Shown piece after piece: positions 46,533 through 56,758 of a stretch of DNA of 64,000 nucleotides. The notes below the pieces were generated by a model. That model made no database searches. It was not told where the DNA came from and saw nothing but the letters and a program-made list of their open reading frames with translations. Source of the stretch: Stomoxys calcitrans (Eukaryota > Arthropoda > Insecta > Diptera > Muscidae); NCBI RefSeq assembly GCF_963082655.1, contig NC_081555.1, positions 92,209,819 through 92,273,818 on the forward strand, written 5' to 3'. A program made the position numbers and the translations under genes. Positions within the stretch are counted from its first letter, which is position 1. Each line of letters starts with the position of its first letter.

Positions 46533-47782
46533 TTATACAGCTGTACCATTTATCATATCATAATGGTCACGATTAGTGTTGTTGGATTTTTGGGGGCCCA
46601 TAACTCCCATTCCGGTTCCGCCCACGGCAATACTTACAGAAGCCAAGGCTGGACCATTTGTTTTCATGACAGGACTGCCACCACTACCGCCACCACCACC
46701 CATGGCTGTCATACCAGCAAAAAGACTGGCATGAGAACGTCTGCGTTCACGTTCTATTTCCTCTAAATCGAAGGCATCACCGACCATAACACTCGGTCGA
46801 CGTTGCTCATCGAAGGCATAAGCTCTTTGGAATTTTGAAGGACCATTGGCTCCAACTGTGCCATTGCCACCTCTACTTTGGGAGCGCGTTAGTATGGCAT
46901 GATTGCCATTTTGTGAGGAAACAACCGCCGCAGATGGACCACCAATGCCACCCCCAGCACCGCCACCACTACCACCCCCACCAACTCCACCATATAAACG
47001 CAAACTGTTAGGTGATGAAGGTATGGCTGTTGGCCATTGGACCATAGGCTGTTGGTGTTGTTGCTTTAAAGTGGATGACTGCTGTGGCGGTGGTGGCTGC
47101 TGCGTATACTGCATTTGATGCGGCATTTGTAAATAGATCGGCTGTTGCTGTTGCTGTTGTGGATGAATATATTGCCGATTTAGTTCCTCATTTGACTTGT
47201 GCAAACCATAACGTGAATTGTAGACTTCCTGCTCTCTGGAGAGGCTCAAATAGCGATTTTGTTGCATTTGCAGTTGTTGTTGCTGATGTTGCATCATAAG
47301 TGTCGTCAAACGTTGCTGACTGCCGCTACTACTGTACAAGTTGTGCAATTGACTTGCACTCACCGCCGAAGCAATGCTGTCCTGCGAATCAGCATTACGT
47401 TTCACCAAAGTCCTTGGCAGTGTGGTTCGACTTTGATACATTGACTGTAGCTGGTACTGCTGCTGCTGCTGCTGTTGTTGTTGCTGATGATAATCGGCAT
47501 GATGATAGTGCTGCTGGTGCAAACGATTCTGTGAACCTCCATAAACATCGCGTGTCATCGCATAATGCGTTCCAGGAACTGTGGCAAAGCCTGCATAATT
47601 GCTACTCGTGGCCGCTGTTGGAGACTCATAATCATAGAGACCGTTTTGTACTGGCAGGGGTGCATAGAGTGCATGCAGTGACAAATTCGAATTGAGACGT
47701 CTCATGTGATTGGGTTCCACATACATCGAAGCTCTTCGCCCATTACGTATGGCCGCCGAGGGAGGCATCAGATGAATATTGT
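46533..47782 (-). CDS. Terminal coding exon of an unidentified host gene (Q/G-rich, C-terminal TAV)
   Basis: The exon starts at 47782 just after a splice acceptor; the frame is open through it (N-I-H-L before MPPSAAIRNGRRASMYV), so the Met at 47768 need not be a start. 411 codons from that Met to a TAA stop. Features: basic start, polyQ runs at about residues 94-103, 160-170 and 201-208, a Pro/Gln stretch near 220-228, Gly-rich runs near 258-275 and 355-362, the charged 'FDLEEIERERRRSHASL' near 331-347, and C-terminal NGTAV, which fits a class I PDZ ligand (T-X-V). No transmembrane segment or catalytic domain. It resembles a disordered cytoplasmic tail of a membrane or signalling protein (inference); I do not recognise the gene. 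Base composition is clearly more GC-rich and codon-like than its surroundings. Confidence 0.75.
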
Positions 47783-47815
47783 CTGCAATGCAAGAGCAAG
47801 AAAAATGATATGGTA
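47783..47815 (-). promoter_or_regulatory. Splice acceptor of terminal exon
   Basis: Minus strand reads 'catatcatttttcttgctcttgcattgcag' then 'acaatattc': a pyrimidine-rich tract followed by CAG. It fixes the exon border at 47782. Confidence 0.75.
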
Positions 47816-47819
47816 ATGT

Positions 47820-48690
47820 GTTAAAAAAAATTCATGGAAATCTGGTTTTAGGGACAACTTCATGCAAATTTCGGTTTTCGGAGCAAATTTTATGAAAATG
47901 TTCCTTTTTAGAGAAAATATTATGGATACATTGTGTTTAGAGAACGCTTAATGGAAATTTTGTATTTAGAGAAAATTTCATGGAAATTGTGATTTAAGAG
48001 AAAATTCCATAGAAATTGTTTCTTTGGAAGTTTGAAAATTTGTCTATGGAGAAAATTTTATCGAGAGTTTGTCTTCGAAGTAAATTTCAGTGAAAATTTC
48101 ATTTCATTATGCTTTTAAGTTTCCTCTAAGGACAAATATTCCTGAAAATGTTGGCATTTGAGAAAATTTCATACAAATTTTGTCTTTGCAGAAAATTTCA
48201 TAGGCATTTTTGTCTTTGGAGAAAATTTCATAGAAATTTTGTCTTTGGAGAAAATTTCATAGAAATTTTGTCTTTGGAGAAAATTTCATAGAAATTTTGT
48301 CTTTGGAGAAAATTTCATAGGAATTTTGTCTTTGGAGAAAATTTCATAGAAATTTTGTCTTTGGAGAAAATTTCATAGAAATTTTGTCTTTGGAGAAAAT
48401 TTCATAGAAATTTTGTCTTTGGAGAAAATTTCATAGAAATTTTGTCTTTGGAGAAAATTTCATAGAAATTTTGTTTTTGGAGAAAATTTCATAAAAATTT
48501 AGTCTTTGGAGAAAATTTCATAGAAATTTAGTCTTTGGAGAAAATTTCATAGAAATTTAGTCTTTGGAGAAAATTTCATAGACATTTTTGTCTTGGGATT
48601 AAATTTCATAGAAATTTTGTCTTTGGAGAAAATTTCATAGAAATTTTGTCTTTGGAGAAAATTTCATGAATATTTTGCTTTCAACGCAAT
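47820..48690. repeat. 29-bp intronic minisatellite
   Basis: Unit 'ttttgtctttggagaaaatttcatagaaa' (29 bp). Exact 29-bp steps at 48241, 48270 and 48299; about 17 well-matched units at 48179-48669, with decayed units from about 47830 and both ends fading. Variants at the sixth position (ttttg/tttag) are grouped near 48500-48570. It lies in the intron upstream of the Q-rich exon. There are no spacers, so it is not CRISPR-like. Confidence 0.9.
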
Positions 48691-48779
48691 TTCATACAAA
48701 GGCTGCGGTCACCTTAAGAGCATCCTTTGCCCAAATGAAGGCAAATAATAATAATATGGGTCCAGAACCTGTTGCTAAT

Positions 48780-51254
48780 GTCGCAAATGAATTTTGGTGA
48801 TATTAGTTTTCGACAAAGGAGAAGAACAGGGCTGCACACATAGGAACAATTGGAGTGACATAGTCAATGAGCTGTCATCTGTATACTCCAATGTCCTTGC
48901 GGAATTGCTGGGTCTCCTCCAATTTATGACGATACAGGCTGGTAACGGGGTCGATACAAATAAATGGTTTTCGGAGATCATCGCTCAATTGAGTCTTACC
49001 GTTGTGCCCAAAAAAATATCAGCGGGATCTGGCAAGGCGCAGCACTGGATTAGGTCAAGAAGGAAGATATACCCTTGGATACCAAGGATTCTCTCAGATC
49101 CTGAATTCCTGCTTGAGAGACTAAGGTACGGGTACGGGGAATGGAAGACACAGAGACTGTTTTCTTGCAAAGTGTAGTCTAAATGTTTTTCTTTTTCCGC
49201 CGCTAAGCACAGAAGATTCAGTAATAGCCAACCTTGAAGGAAATGAGTCTAATTTCTGGCTGACTTCCCTATACATGGCACACAACTCAGAGATGCCGCC
49301 TTCAAGCCTTTAGTTGGTGGTTGAAGCCGCTTCTGCAGGGTAGAAGAGTCTCATTTAAGGAAGTGATGCTAATGCATATCACCAGACATGCGAAGTTCGG
49401 ATATCAACGAATGGGGTGAGCTGCTGCTGCAAGCAGGCGATTTTTAGTAAAAGGAATAAACCGACCTTTATTGCCAGGAACAAGCAGGAGGTACTCAATG
49501 TTACCTTTGTATCGGAGGCTGAAAGCGGAAGAGTATACGAGTTGGATGGCCAACACAATCGTTGATTATCATTAAAATAGTTTCAGCTTTGAAGAGGATG
49601 CTGCAGAAGTAGTTCCTCGGATTAACAGTAGAAAGACGAATTGGGATAAATTTCGGCGCACATTCTCCACGACCAGAAAAGGAAGCGGAAGTTGCAGAGG
49701 TCATCGATATAATGGTCAATCGGATTATAAATGCCCTGAATGACTCGCTTGTTTCAGCATGTTCTAGAACCGAACAGTGACACCCATGGTGGACCCCACA
49801 ACTTTTTGGTCTAAGGGCGAAACAACAACAGGGCGATGTGGCTTTGGGACCACACGTTTGGGAAATCTATTAGGCTGAACTAAGAAAATACAAGAACGAG
49901 CTGAGAAAGGCTCAGAATATATCCTGGGTGGAATTCTGCAATTTCGTGGAGGATACATCTGAGGACTCAAGGCTAAGGAAGATTCTGTCCTCAAGACCTA
50001 TTACGGTGGGGTATATTCAGAAGTCAGAGAATGTATGGACAATGTCTAGTGGGAAAACACTAGAACTACTCGTTGATACACATTTCCCGGGAAATTCTCC
50101 AACGGACATCGTGGCGCCAGAAAATGTTGTCACTGTTATGCATTCGTAGGAGGCTGTTGGGGAAATTGTGTCTTATCATACGAAAGTTTATTAATAACTT
50201 AATAATCTGAAAAAATGAATTGTCTTCTCCATTTTAGAATATGGCCACTAACAATGTATTATTATCTCGGGATGAAAGACATGTAAAAGTGGTCGCGTAT
50301 ACTCATGACTTGGCTATTGCGGTAAGGGAAAGTTTTTCAGCACTCTTGGAGACATTCTTCAGGAAGTTTTACGAGCGACAGCGAAGTGGGCTATCGAAAG
50401 CTGTCTAGTAAGACAGAAGTAGTTCTTTTCAGCAGAAGATACATGTTATCTACAGTAGCTCCTGTCTAGTTGGAGGAGAGAATGTTCCCTTTACTGAAAG
50501 CGCAAAATACCTGGGAGTTTTGTTAGACAGGCAATGACTTCAAATCAAACATTTTGGAAAGGGGGAAGAAATGCAGCAAGAGAGTCATTGGCAAAAGTTG
50601 GAGGTTAAAACCACGTGTTATACACTGGGTGAATACTGCAGTCGTCAGACCTATAATGCTATGTGGTGTTTTGGTCTGATGGACTACGCTTCAAAAAACC
50701 ACCTACTATAATCAGCCGGATCCAAATTATGGCTTGTTACTGCATCACAGTGCGAGTACGACACCATCTGATGCACTGAACAATAAGCCTAGGCAAATAT
50801 TTGCGATCACTGCTATGAGACTAAAGGACCTTCCTTTTTGGCCATGTGGCGGCTACGAACACTGTGTTATCCCAGATACAAAGTCCGATGTTCCAGGAAA
50901 TGTGAATTACACATTATCTGAGCCGCTTTTTTGATAAAAAGCACTGTACTACTATTTCTGATAGGTCCGATTGAAACTATTGCCTGGTAAAAGATGTGAC
51001 ATAGTTATATAGATATACGGATGGATCCAAACTAGACGATCAGGTGGGCTTAGAAACTAGGACTGGCCATATCGAGAAGGTTACCCGACCATTGTAGTGG
51101 GTATCAAGCGGAGATCCTTGCAATTAAAGATTTGGTGGAATGGCTCAAATATAATTTCATGATGAGGCATAAATATCTTCTCAGACAGTCCGGCAGCTAT
51201 CATATCCCTGGAGAACGTATTTCTGAAATAAATCATCAAGGCCGGTACATTATT
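48780..51254 (+). pseudogene. LOA-like LINE, plus strand, first part
   Basis: 48780-49180 is a 127-codon frame of unknown nature (shared in part with 39776). Then endonuclease-end traces ('INRPTFIARNKQEVLNVTF'), linker (49680-49800), RT traces with 'VVAYTHDLAIAVRESFS' (50290-50330; YADD has become YTHD), 'STVAPVQLGGENVPFTESAK' and 'YLGVLLDRQ' (50450-50535), and RNase H piece 'NIFSDSPAAIISLENVF' (51170-51220). Many frameshifts; dead. Interrupted at about 51255. Confidence 0.65.
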
Positions 51255-51604
51255 GCAAATTAGCCAAAACCTGACGAACATATATATGGGACCTTCAAAT
51301 AAATCTGCAACGAATTTGACCAAACTTCTTAGATATTGTGGAAGACATCGAGGAAAGTGTTGTGCACAATTTTGGCAATATTGGTCAATAATGCGCTTGA
51401 AAATCGTCCGAAATTTATATATGGCAGCTATATCCTAATCTGAACCGATTTTTTTCCAATTTCAATAGGTTTCGTCTCTGGGCCGAAAAACATGCCTTAC
51501 CAAATTTGAAGACGATCGGATAACAACTGCGACCTGTACTTTGTACACAAATTAACATGGACAGACAGACAAGCAGACAGACAGACAGATTCCAAAGCTA
51601 TGTG
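51255..51604 (-). mobile_element. HINE fragment inserted in LOA-like RNase H
   Basis: Core units ('atttatatatggcagctatatcctaatctgaaccgattttt', 'gacgatcggataacaactgcgacctg') and an inverted microsatellite end 'catggacagacagacaagcagacagacagacag'. LOA-like coding resumes afterwards. Confidence 0.6.
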
Positions 51605-51873
51605 GCACAATTTAGGGTTGAAGAGTCGTACTGCTTTGCTGTAGCTGTCTAGAACATTGCTGTCAGTCATTGACAATTCACTGTCTGATCGGAAAACATG
51701 CTGACAGACTGAAGATTGCAAGTAACGACTTCTGCAGAATCTGTGAGAACGTCGAGGAAGAAGAGACTATAGCAGATCTGCTGTGTGTGTGTTCTGCAGT
51801 CGTGGCAGTCAGAAGAAGTTCCAACATAGGTTCTCATTTCTTTGAGAACTTGTCTGAATGAGCGGATGTGAAC
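51605..51873 (+). pseudogene. LOA-like LINE C-terminus (knuckle-like motif)
   Basis: Encodes 'TIHCLIGKHADRLKIASNDF' and 'CRICENVEEEETIADLLCVC', followed by 'RSSNIGSHFFENLSE'. It matches 60790-60485 minus. Cys spacing suggests a CCHC-like end of the polyprotein, typical after RNase H in this group. Confidence 0.65.
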
Positions 51874-53430
51874 TAGAGCCGGCAAAATATCGATATTCGC
51901 AACATTCTATATTTTCGATGTTTCTATAAAATAAGAAGAAACAAGTAAAGACGTTTCAAATTCGTCCGAAGATACCTACCACCATAGATAAATTAACCAT
52001 CCTATTTTAAAACAACTCCAGTACCATATCCATAGTAATATGAAAATGGGGGCTAGTCTGGATCATATTTGACTTACGTCCCAGGAACTCTTATACAAGT
52101 CACAGTTTCAGCGAAAGCGGGCAACAACTCCGCTTTTTATGGGATTACGACCCTAAATTGGAAGGTCGATCTATATGGTAGGTATATCTAAACATAGTCT
52201 GATCTGGACCATATGCTGAGCGGATGACGGGAGGCTGTGTCAAATTCCAGCGAAATCGGGTATGGATGCGGCTTTTATGGGCTTAAGACCCTTAATCGAC
52301 AGATCGGTCTGTACGGCAGCTATATCTGAATAAAGACCAATCTGAATCATATATGAGTCGTACATCGGGAGGCTTTAATCAAATCGCTATTTCAAATTGC
52401 AGTGAAACCGGACAAAAAGTGCAGCTTCCAAGGAGTTAAGAAGTCAAATCGGGAGATCGCTTTTAATGGGGGCTTATCAGATTATAGACACACATTCGGA
52501 CCGCACTTAACACTGTTGTTGGAAGTCAAAACGGTACACCACAGCCAAATCGGACAAAATTGAGATTTGTAAGGGCTCAAGAAGTCAAATCGGGAGATTG
52601 GTTTACTTAGCATAGTTGTTGGAAGTCGTAACAAAACTCTACATGTGAAATTTCACCCAAATCGAACAAAACTTGCGGCTTGTAAAGGCTCAAGAAGTCA
52701 AATCGGGAGATCGGTTTATATGGGGGCTATATTAGATTATACAACGATTCAGACCGTATTTAGCATAGTTGTTGGAAATCGTAACAGAACACCGCATGCA
52801 AAATTCAAAGCGGACAAAAATTATGCCTTCCAGGTGCTCAAGAAGTCAAGATTCATGATCGGTTTATAAGGGAACTATATCAGGCTATAGACCGACTTGA
52901 ACGGTACTTTGCGATTGGTTTATATGGGAGCTATATCCAAATCTGAACCCCATTTGCAATCCCCAACGGCCCATTTGCAATCCCCAACGACATACATCAA
53001 TTTTAAGTATCTGTGCGGCTAGCTTTACGTGTTCGACCGCTATCGTGATTTCGACAGATGGACGGACATGGCCAGATCGACTCAGAACATCGAGACGATC
53101 AAGAATAAATGTACTTTATGGGGTCTTAGACGAATATTTCGAGGTATTACAAACGCAATGACTAGATTAGTATATCCCCATCCTCTGGTGGTGGGTATAA
53201 TAAGGATTTATTCACGTAATGTGCCGATTCGAACGATACTTGAAATAATTAACAAGAAGAACGATTTTAAAAATTTAGGATTAGGATGCATTCATGATCG
53301 GATCGTTTATTGTTTATTCAATTTTGCAAATTGTGGAACTTTAACGATAGTATCGATAGGAAAATAGTCAATCGATATTCAGCCAAAAACTGAAATATCG
53401 ATGGTGCCATCGATATTTTTCCAGCTTTAA
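51874..53430. mobile_element. Putative TIR DNA transposon remnant holding a HINE
   Basis: Begins 'tagagccggcaaaatatcgat' and ends 'atcgatatttttccagctt', inverted relatives of each other (gccGGcAAAATATCGAT / gctGGaAAAATATCGAT). It interrupts the 3' end of the LOA-like element, which continues at 53431. The interior outside the HINE is short and non-coding. No clear target duplication was seen, so the superfamily (hAT possible) is uncertain. Confidence 0.45.
51939..53203 (-). mobile_element. Complete HINE, reverse orientation
   Basis: Begins 'aacaagtaaagacgtttcaaattcgtccgaagatacctaccaccat' and ends 'tagtatatccccatcctctggtggtgggtata'. Core units with 'aagaagtcaaatcgggagatcggtttatatgggggctat'; spacing is less regular here (141, 112, 150). 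Confidence 0.65.
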
Positions 53431-53560
53431 TCGCTTTGGGCTTTTAAAGCGATTGGGATGATTCAACGAAGGCATCTTCCTTACTCTGGTTCTGTGGTAT
53501 CATAGTGGACGGTCTAAGTAAGTATGATGACAGACTGTCACATTAACTTAACCTAATTTA
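53431..53560 (+). mobile_element. LOA-like LINE 3' end
   Basis: 'gctttgggcttttaaagcgattgggatgattcaacgaaggcatcttcc...ctgtggtatcata' matches the minus-strand 3' end of the element at 60359-60490. It is the last part of the plus-strand LOA-like copy, separated by the TIR element. Confidence 0.65.
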
Positions 53561-54479
53561 GAGAAAATTAAGAAAAAATCTTTAACTAATTTGTAATGTA
53601 GAATTTTTTTCTTGTCTTAAAACTTTATGAAAATGTATCAATTTCATCATTTGAGTCCGGATTTTTATTCCAGGTCGAAAATTTTTTTATCTATTAATTG
53701 AGAGCCAAATTAAATTTATTGGAAAATTCCACCGCATTGCCAAATAATAGATTTGAACATTTGGATTTTGCAAAAAAATATCCGGATTCTATTCACAATT
53801 CATGTACAAAAATCATATTACAAGCGAAATAATCTCAAATTTGACTAGTGAAGTGAGCAGACCAAACACTAGCATATTTGTCATCACATTATTTAGTGCC
53901 ATTTCTGCTGTTCCGCTTACAAATATTATCAAAGAGTTTAAATTATTTTGCCTCCTATTCCACTTTGCGTTTTTGTGGTATCTCTTTCAACGACATGGAG
54001 TATACTTTTCTGGCACAACAAACGCATAACAGTTTTGACACAATTTATATACTCCGAAACCATAGAGGAATGAAAACAAAAGCAAAGAAAAAGAGCAAAA
54101 TACAATGAACTTAATCTCTCTAAAATACACAATTGCAATGATAAATAGCTTCCCTTACCAACGATAATGCCTGGAGGGGACAAGCAGGCGGTGCAACATG
54201 AAGTCCACAATTGAGTGAATAATGTATTTTCAATAAAACCAACTCTTGCTGTGATATTAGCAAATACCATTGCCGAATCTTTTTCCCCGCTCTGTGTAAG
54301 CGCCAAAGGATAAGTGCTTCGAAGCCAGACTAAATTGATTTTCTTGTGAAAGCAAAGCCAAATGGCAAGATGTAATAAATATAAGTACACCATTTCAAAA
54401 ACTTTCTGGCAAATAAAGAAATGAAATATCTGAGACATTTTCTATGGTGAAAAATTGAAAAAAAAAAAACTTCCTTAAG
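53561..54479. other. No recognisable gene
   Basis: AT-rich unique DNA. A 166-codon minus frame (54438-53938, MSQIFHFFICQKVFEMVYLY) is open but hydrophobic, has no domain that I recognise, and overlaps plus frames of similar quality; I do not call it a gene. Confidence 0.4.
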
Positions 54480-55327
54480 TAATACAAGTAAAAGCGTGCA
54501 AAGTTCGGCCGGGACGAATCTTATATACCTTCCATCACGGATCGAATTTGTCGAGTACTTTTCCCGGTATCTCTTTTTAGGGCAACAAAGGGTTGAAGAA
54601 CTATTGGAGCTATATCAAGATATGGTCCGATTCGAACCATAATAGAATCGTATGTTGGAGACCATAGTAGAAGTCATTGTGTAAAATTTCTGCCAATTGG
54701 AATAAGAATTGCGTCCATTAGTGGCTTAACGAGTAAAATAGTAAGATTGGTTTATATGGGAGCTGTATCAGGTTATAGACCGATTCAGACCGTTGTACAA
54801 AATTCCAGCCCACTCGGGTAATAATTTCGCCCTCTAGAGGCTTAAGAAGTCAAGATCCAAGATCTGTTTATTTGGCGGCTATATCTGGTTGGGGACCAAG
54901 TTGAACCATATTTGGCACAATTTCAAAACTTCATGCAAATCAGCCAAATTGAATAAGAATTGCGCCCTCTAGTGGCTCAAGAAGTCCAGATTCCAGATCG
55001 GTTTATATGGCAACTATATCAGGTTATTGACCGATTTAAACCATATTTGGCATAGTTATAGGAAATCGTAATAAAACACCTCAAGCCAAATTTCAGCTAT
55101 ACCGGATAAGAATTTGCGCCCTCTAGTGGCTTAAGAGAATTGCGCCCTCTATTGGCTAAAGAAGTCAAGACCCAAGATCGGTTTATATGACAGCTATTTA
55201 TCAAAACAAAACATGGATCAATATGGCCCATTTAAAATCTCAACTTACCTACACTAATAAGAAGTCTTTGTGCAAAATTTCAAGCAGCTAGCTTTACTCC
55301 TTCGAAAGTTAGCGTACTTTCGACAGA
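54480..55327 (-). mobile_element. HINE, split by CR1-group LINE (left part)
   Basis: 'aatacaagtaaaagcgtgcaaagttcggccgggacgaatcttatataccttccatcacgg' followed by core units with 'cgccctctagtggctcaagaagtc'. It runs to 'gaaagttagcgtactttcgacag' (55327), where the LINE begins; the rest of the HINE end appears at 59721. Confidence 0.7.
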
Positions 55328-55604
55328 AGGCTTAAATTTGGCTCTCTTAGAGTACGGTCGTGTTCAAAATAGCTCCAAATAAATATTAATTAAACTGATT
55401 GTTTTATTATATAAATTCCACTTGTTTGTGTTTATTTATTAATAAAAATTACTGTTGTGCAGTGTATACTAGATATTGTTGGAATATTCATCTGGTTTGT
55501 GAACAAAACAAAAAACAAAAACGAAAGAAATTTTAACCAAGCAAAGTAAAACAGATAAAAGCTAAATACCATACAACAACAACAAGGTAATAGAAATATT
55601 GATC

Positions 55605-56555
55605 ATGTCTGAAATGCCACTCATAACCATTACAACTGAAAACAACAACAACGCATCTCCTCAAGAGATGTTGTTGATGGCGCCAAAAAGAATGAGAGAG
55701 GGAGTAAGCATAAGTGAGGGTAACCTCAACAAAACTCCGCGACTCTCCCAATACGATTCCCCTCAGCGCATAATTCATCTGATTGACAAGAGATTTGAGA
55801 AACAAACAGAGCTTCTTAAATCTCTGTTAAAAGAGAGTGAATCTCGTCTCTTAAGTGTCATTGATAAGAGTATGGTTGACATAAAAGAAGAGATTGGCAA
55901 ACTGAATGAAAAATATGTCAAACTGGATGACAGGGTTCAAAAGCTTGAGACACTGGCGGATAAAATTGAACATAAGCAAAGTGAAATTACTGATCTGCGT
56001 AATGAGATGTATGCAATGAAGGCTAATCAGCAAAAATTTGAGAATCAACAGGTAGCGTGCGACCTGCGGATAAATGGTATACCGTATGATAACGGTGAAA
56101 ACCTTTATCAAATTTTTGCAAATATATGTGATACAATAAATATTTCTATTCCTACGATAAAGGCGATGTATCGTATGAATAATATTCGTAACCAAAATAG
56201 TGCGGCAGATCCTGTGATTATTGTGAATCTAACTACTCCGTCTGACAAAAATTTTGTCCTGAAAAACATTGCACGTTTTAGAAAATCGAATAATTCGAAA
56301 CTGATTTTAACTCATGCCGGTTTTGATTCAAATAAACCATTTTATGTAAATGAAAATCTTACGAGTCACAACTACAAGATTTTTCAAAATGCATTGAAAT
56401 TGAAACGACAGAAGCACTTGGAGTCCGTTTTTTCACTTCGTGGATTTGTTTATGTTAAACGTACTGGAACAGATCCTCCTACTCTAATAGAGAATAACGA
56501 GCAGTTAACACAACTTTTTCGAGAAACACCAGATCGCACCATCAACGATAACTGA
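55605..56555 (+). CDS. CR1-group ORF1 protein (coiled-coil, FP/RRM-like)
   Basis: 316 aa from the ATG at 55605 (MSEMPLITITTENNNNASPQ); the frame is open a few codons upstream without another ATG. Residues about 55-150 have the heptad-rich charged pattern of a coiled coil ('EEIGKLNEKYVKLDDRVQKL'). From about 152 ('CDLRINGIPYDNGENLYQIF') to about 290 it resembles the RNA-binding half of LINE ORF1 proteins or the related FP domain, ending with a Tyr/Lys-rich stretch ('NYKIFQNALKLKRQ', 'GFVYVKR'). Such proteins coat the element RNA as trimers and act as chaperones (family knowledge). No CCHC knuckle. Lies 203 nt upstream of ORF2. Confidence 0.8.
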   Translation: MSEMPLITITTENNNNASPQEMLLMAPKRMREGVSISEGNLNKTPRLSQYDSPQRIIHLIDKRFEKQTELLKSLLKESESRLLSVIDKSMVDIKEEIGKLNEKYVKLDDRVQKLETLADKIEHKQSEITDLRNEMYAMKANQQKFENQQVACDLRINGIPYDNGENLYQIFANICDTINISIPTIKAMYRMNNIRNQNSAADPVIIVNLTTPSDKNFVLKNIARFRKSNNSKLILTHAGFDSNKPFYVNENLTSHNYKIFQNALKLKRQKHLESVFSLRGFVYVKRTGTDPPTLIENNEQLTQLFRETPDRTINDN

Positions 56556-56758
56556 AATGAATCTTGCAATATCTTATAATAAGTCCCAATTAGTATTGTT
56601 AATTTTATGTTTCTTCTTGTTATTAAGAATTTTTTATTATACTCAAAAATTTTATATGTGTTGTACAACTATATTTATTAATGCTAACTTTAATAGAGCT
56701 CATAACTACGAAGAACAAATATATACATTACCAGCATTGCTTATCCAATTGACTTGTG

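Noticed and set aside
46903..47695. Several plus-strand frames over the Q-rich exon
   Set aside because: Reverse-strand translations of CAG/CAA and GGN runs; the minus frame has the splice acceptor and a single long open reading.
47820..48690. CRISPR-like regular repeat
   Set aside because: Units are contiguous with no spacers, in a eukaryotic intron; it is a minisatellite.
53938..54438. 166-codon minus-strand frame
   Set aside because: Hydrophobic, no domain, overlapped by plus frames of similar quality, no promoter or splice context recognised.
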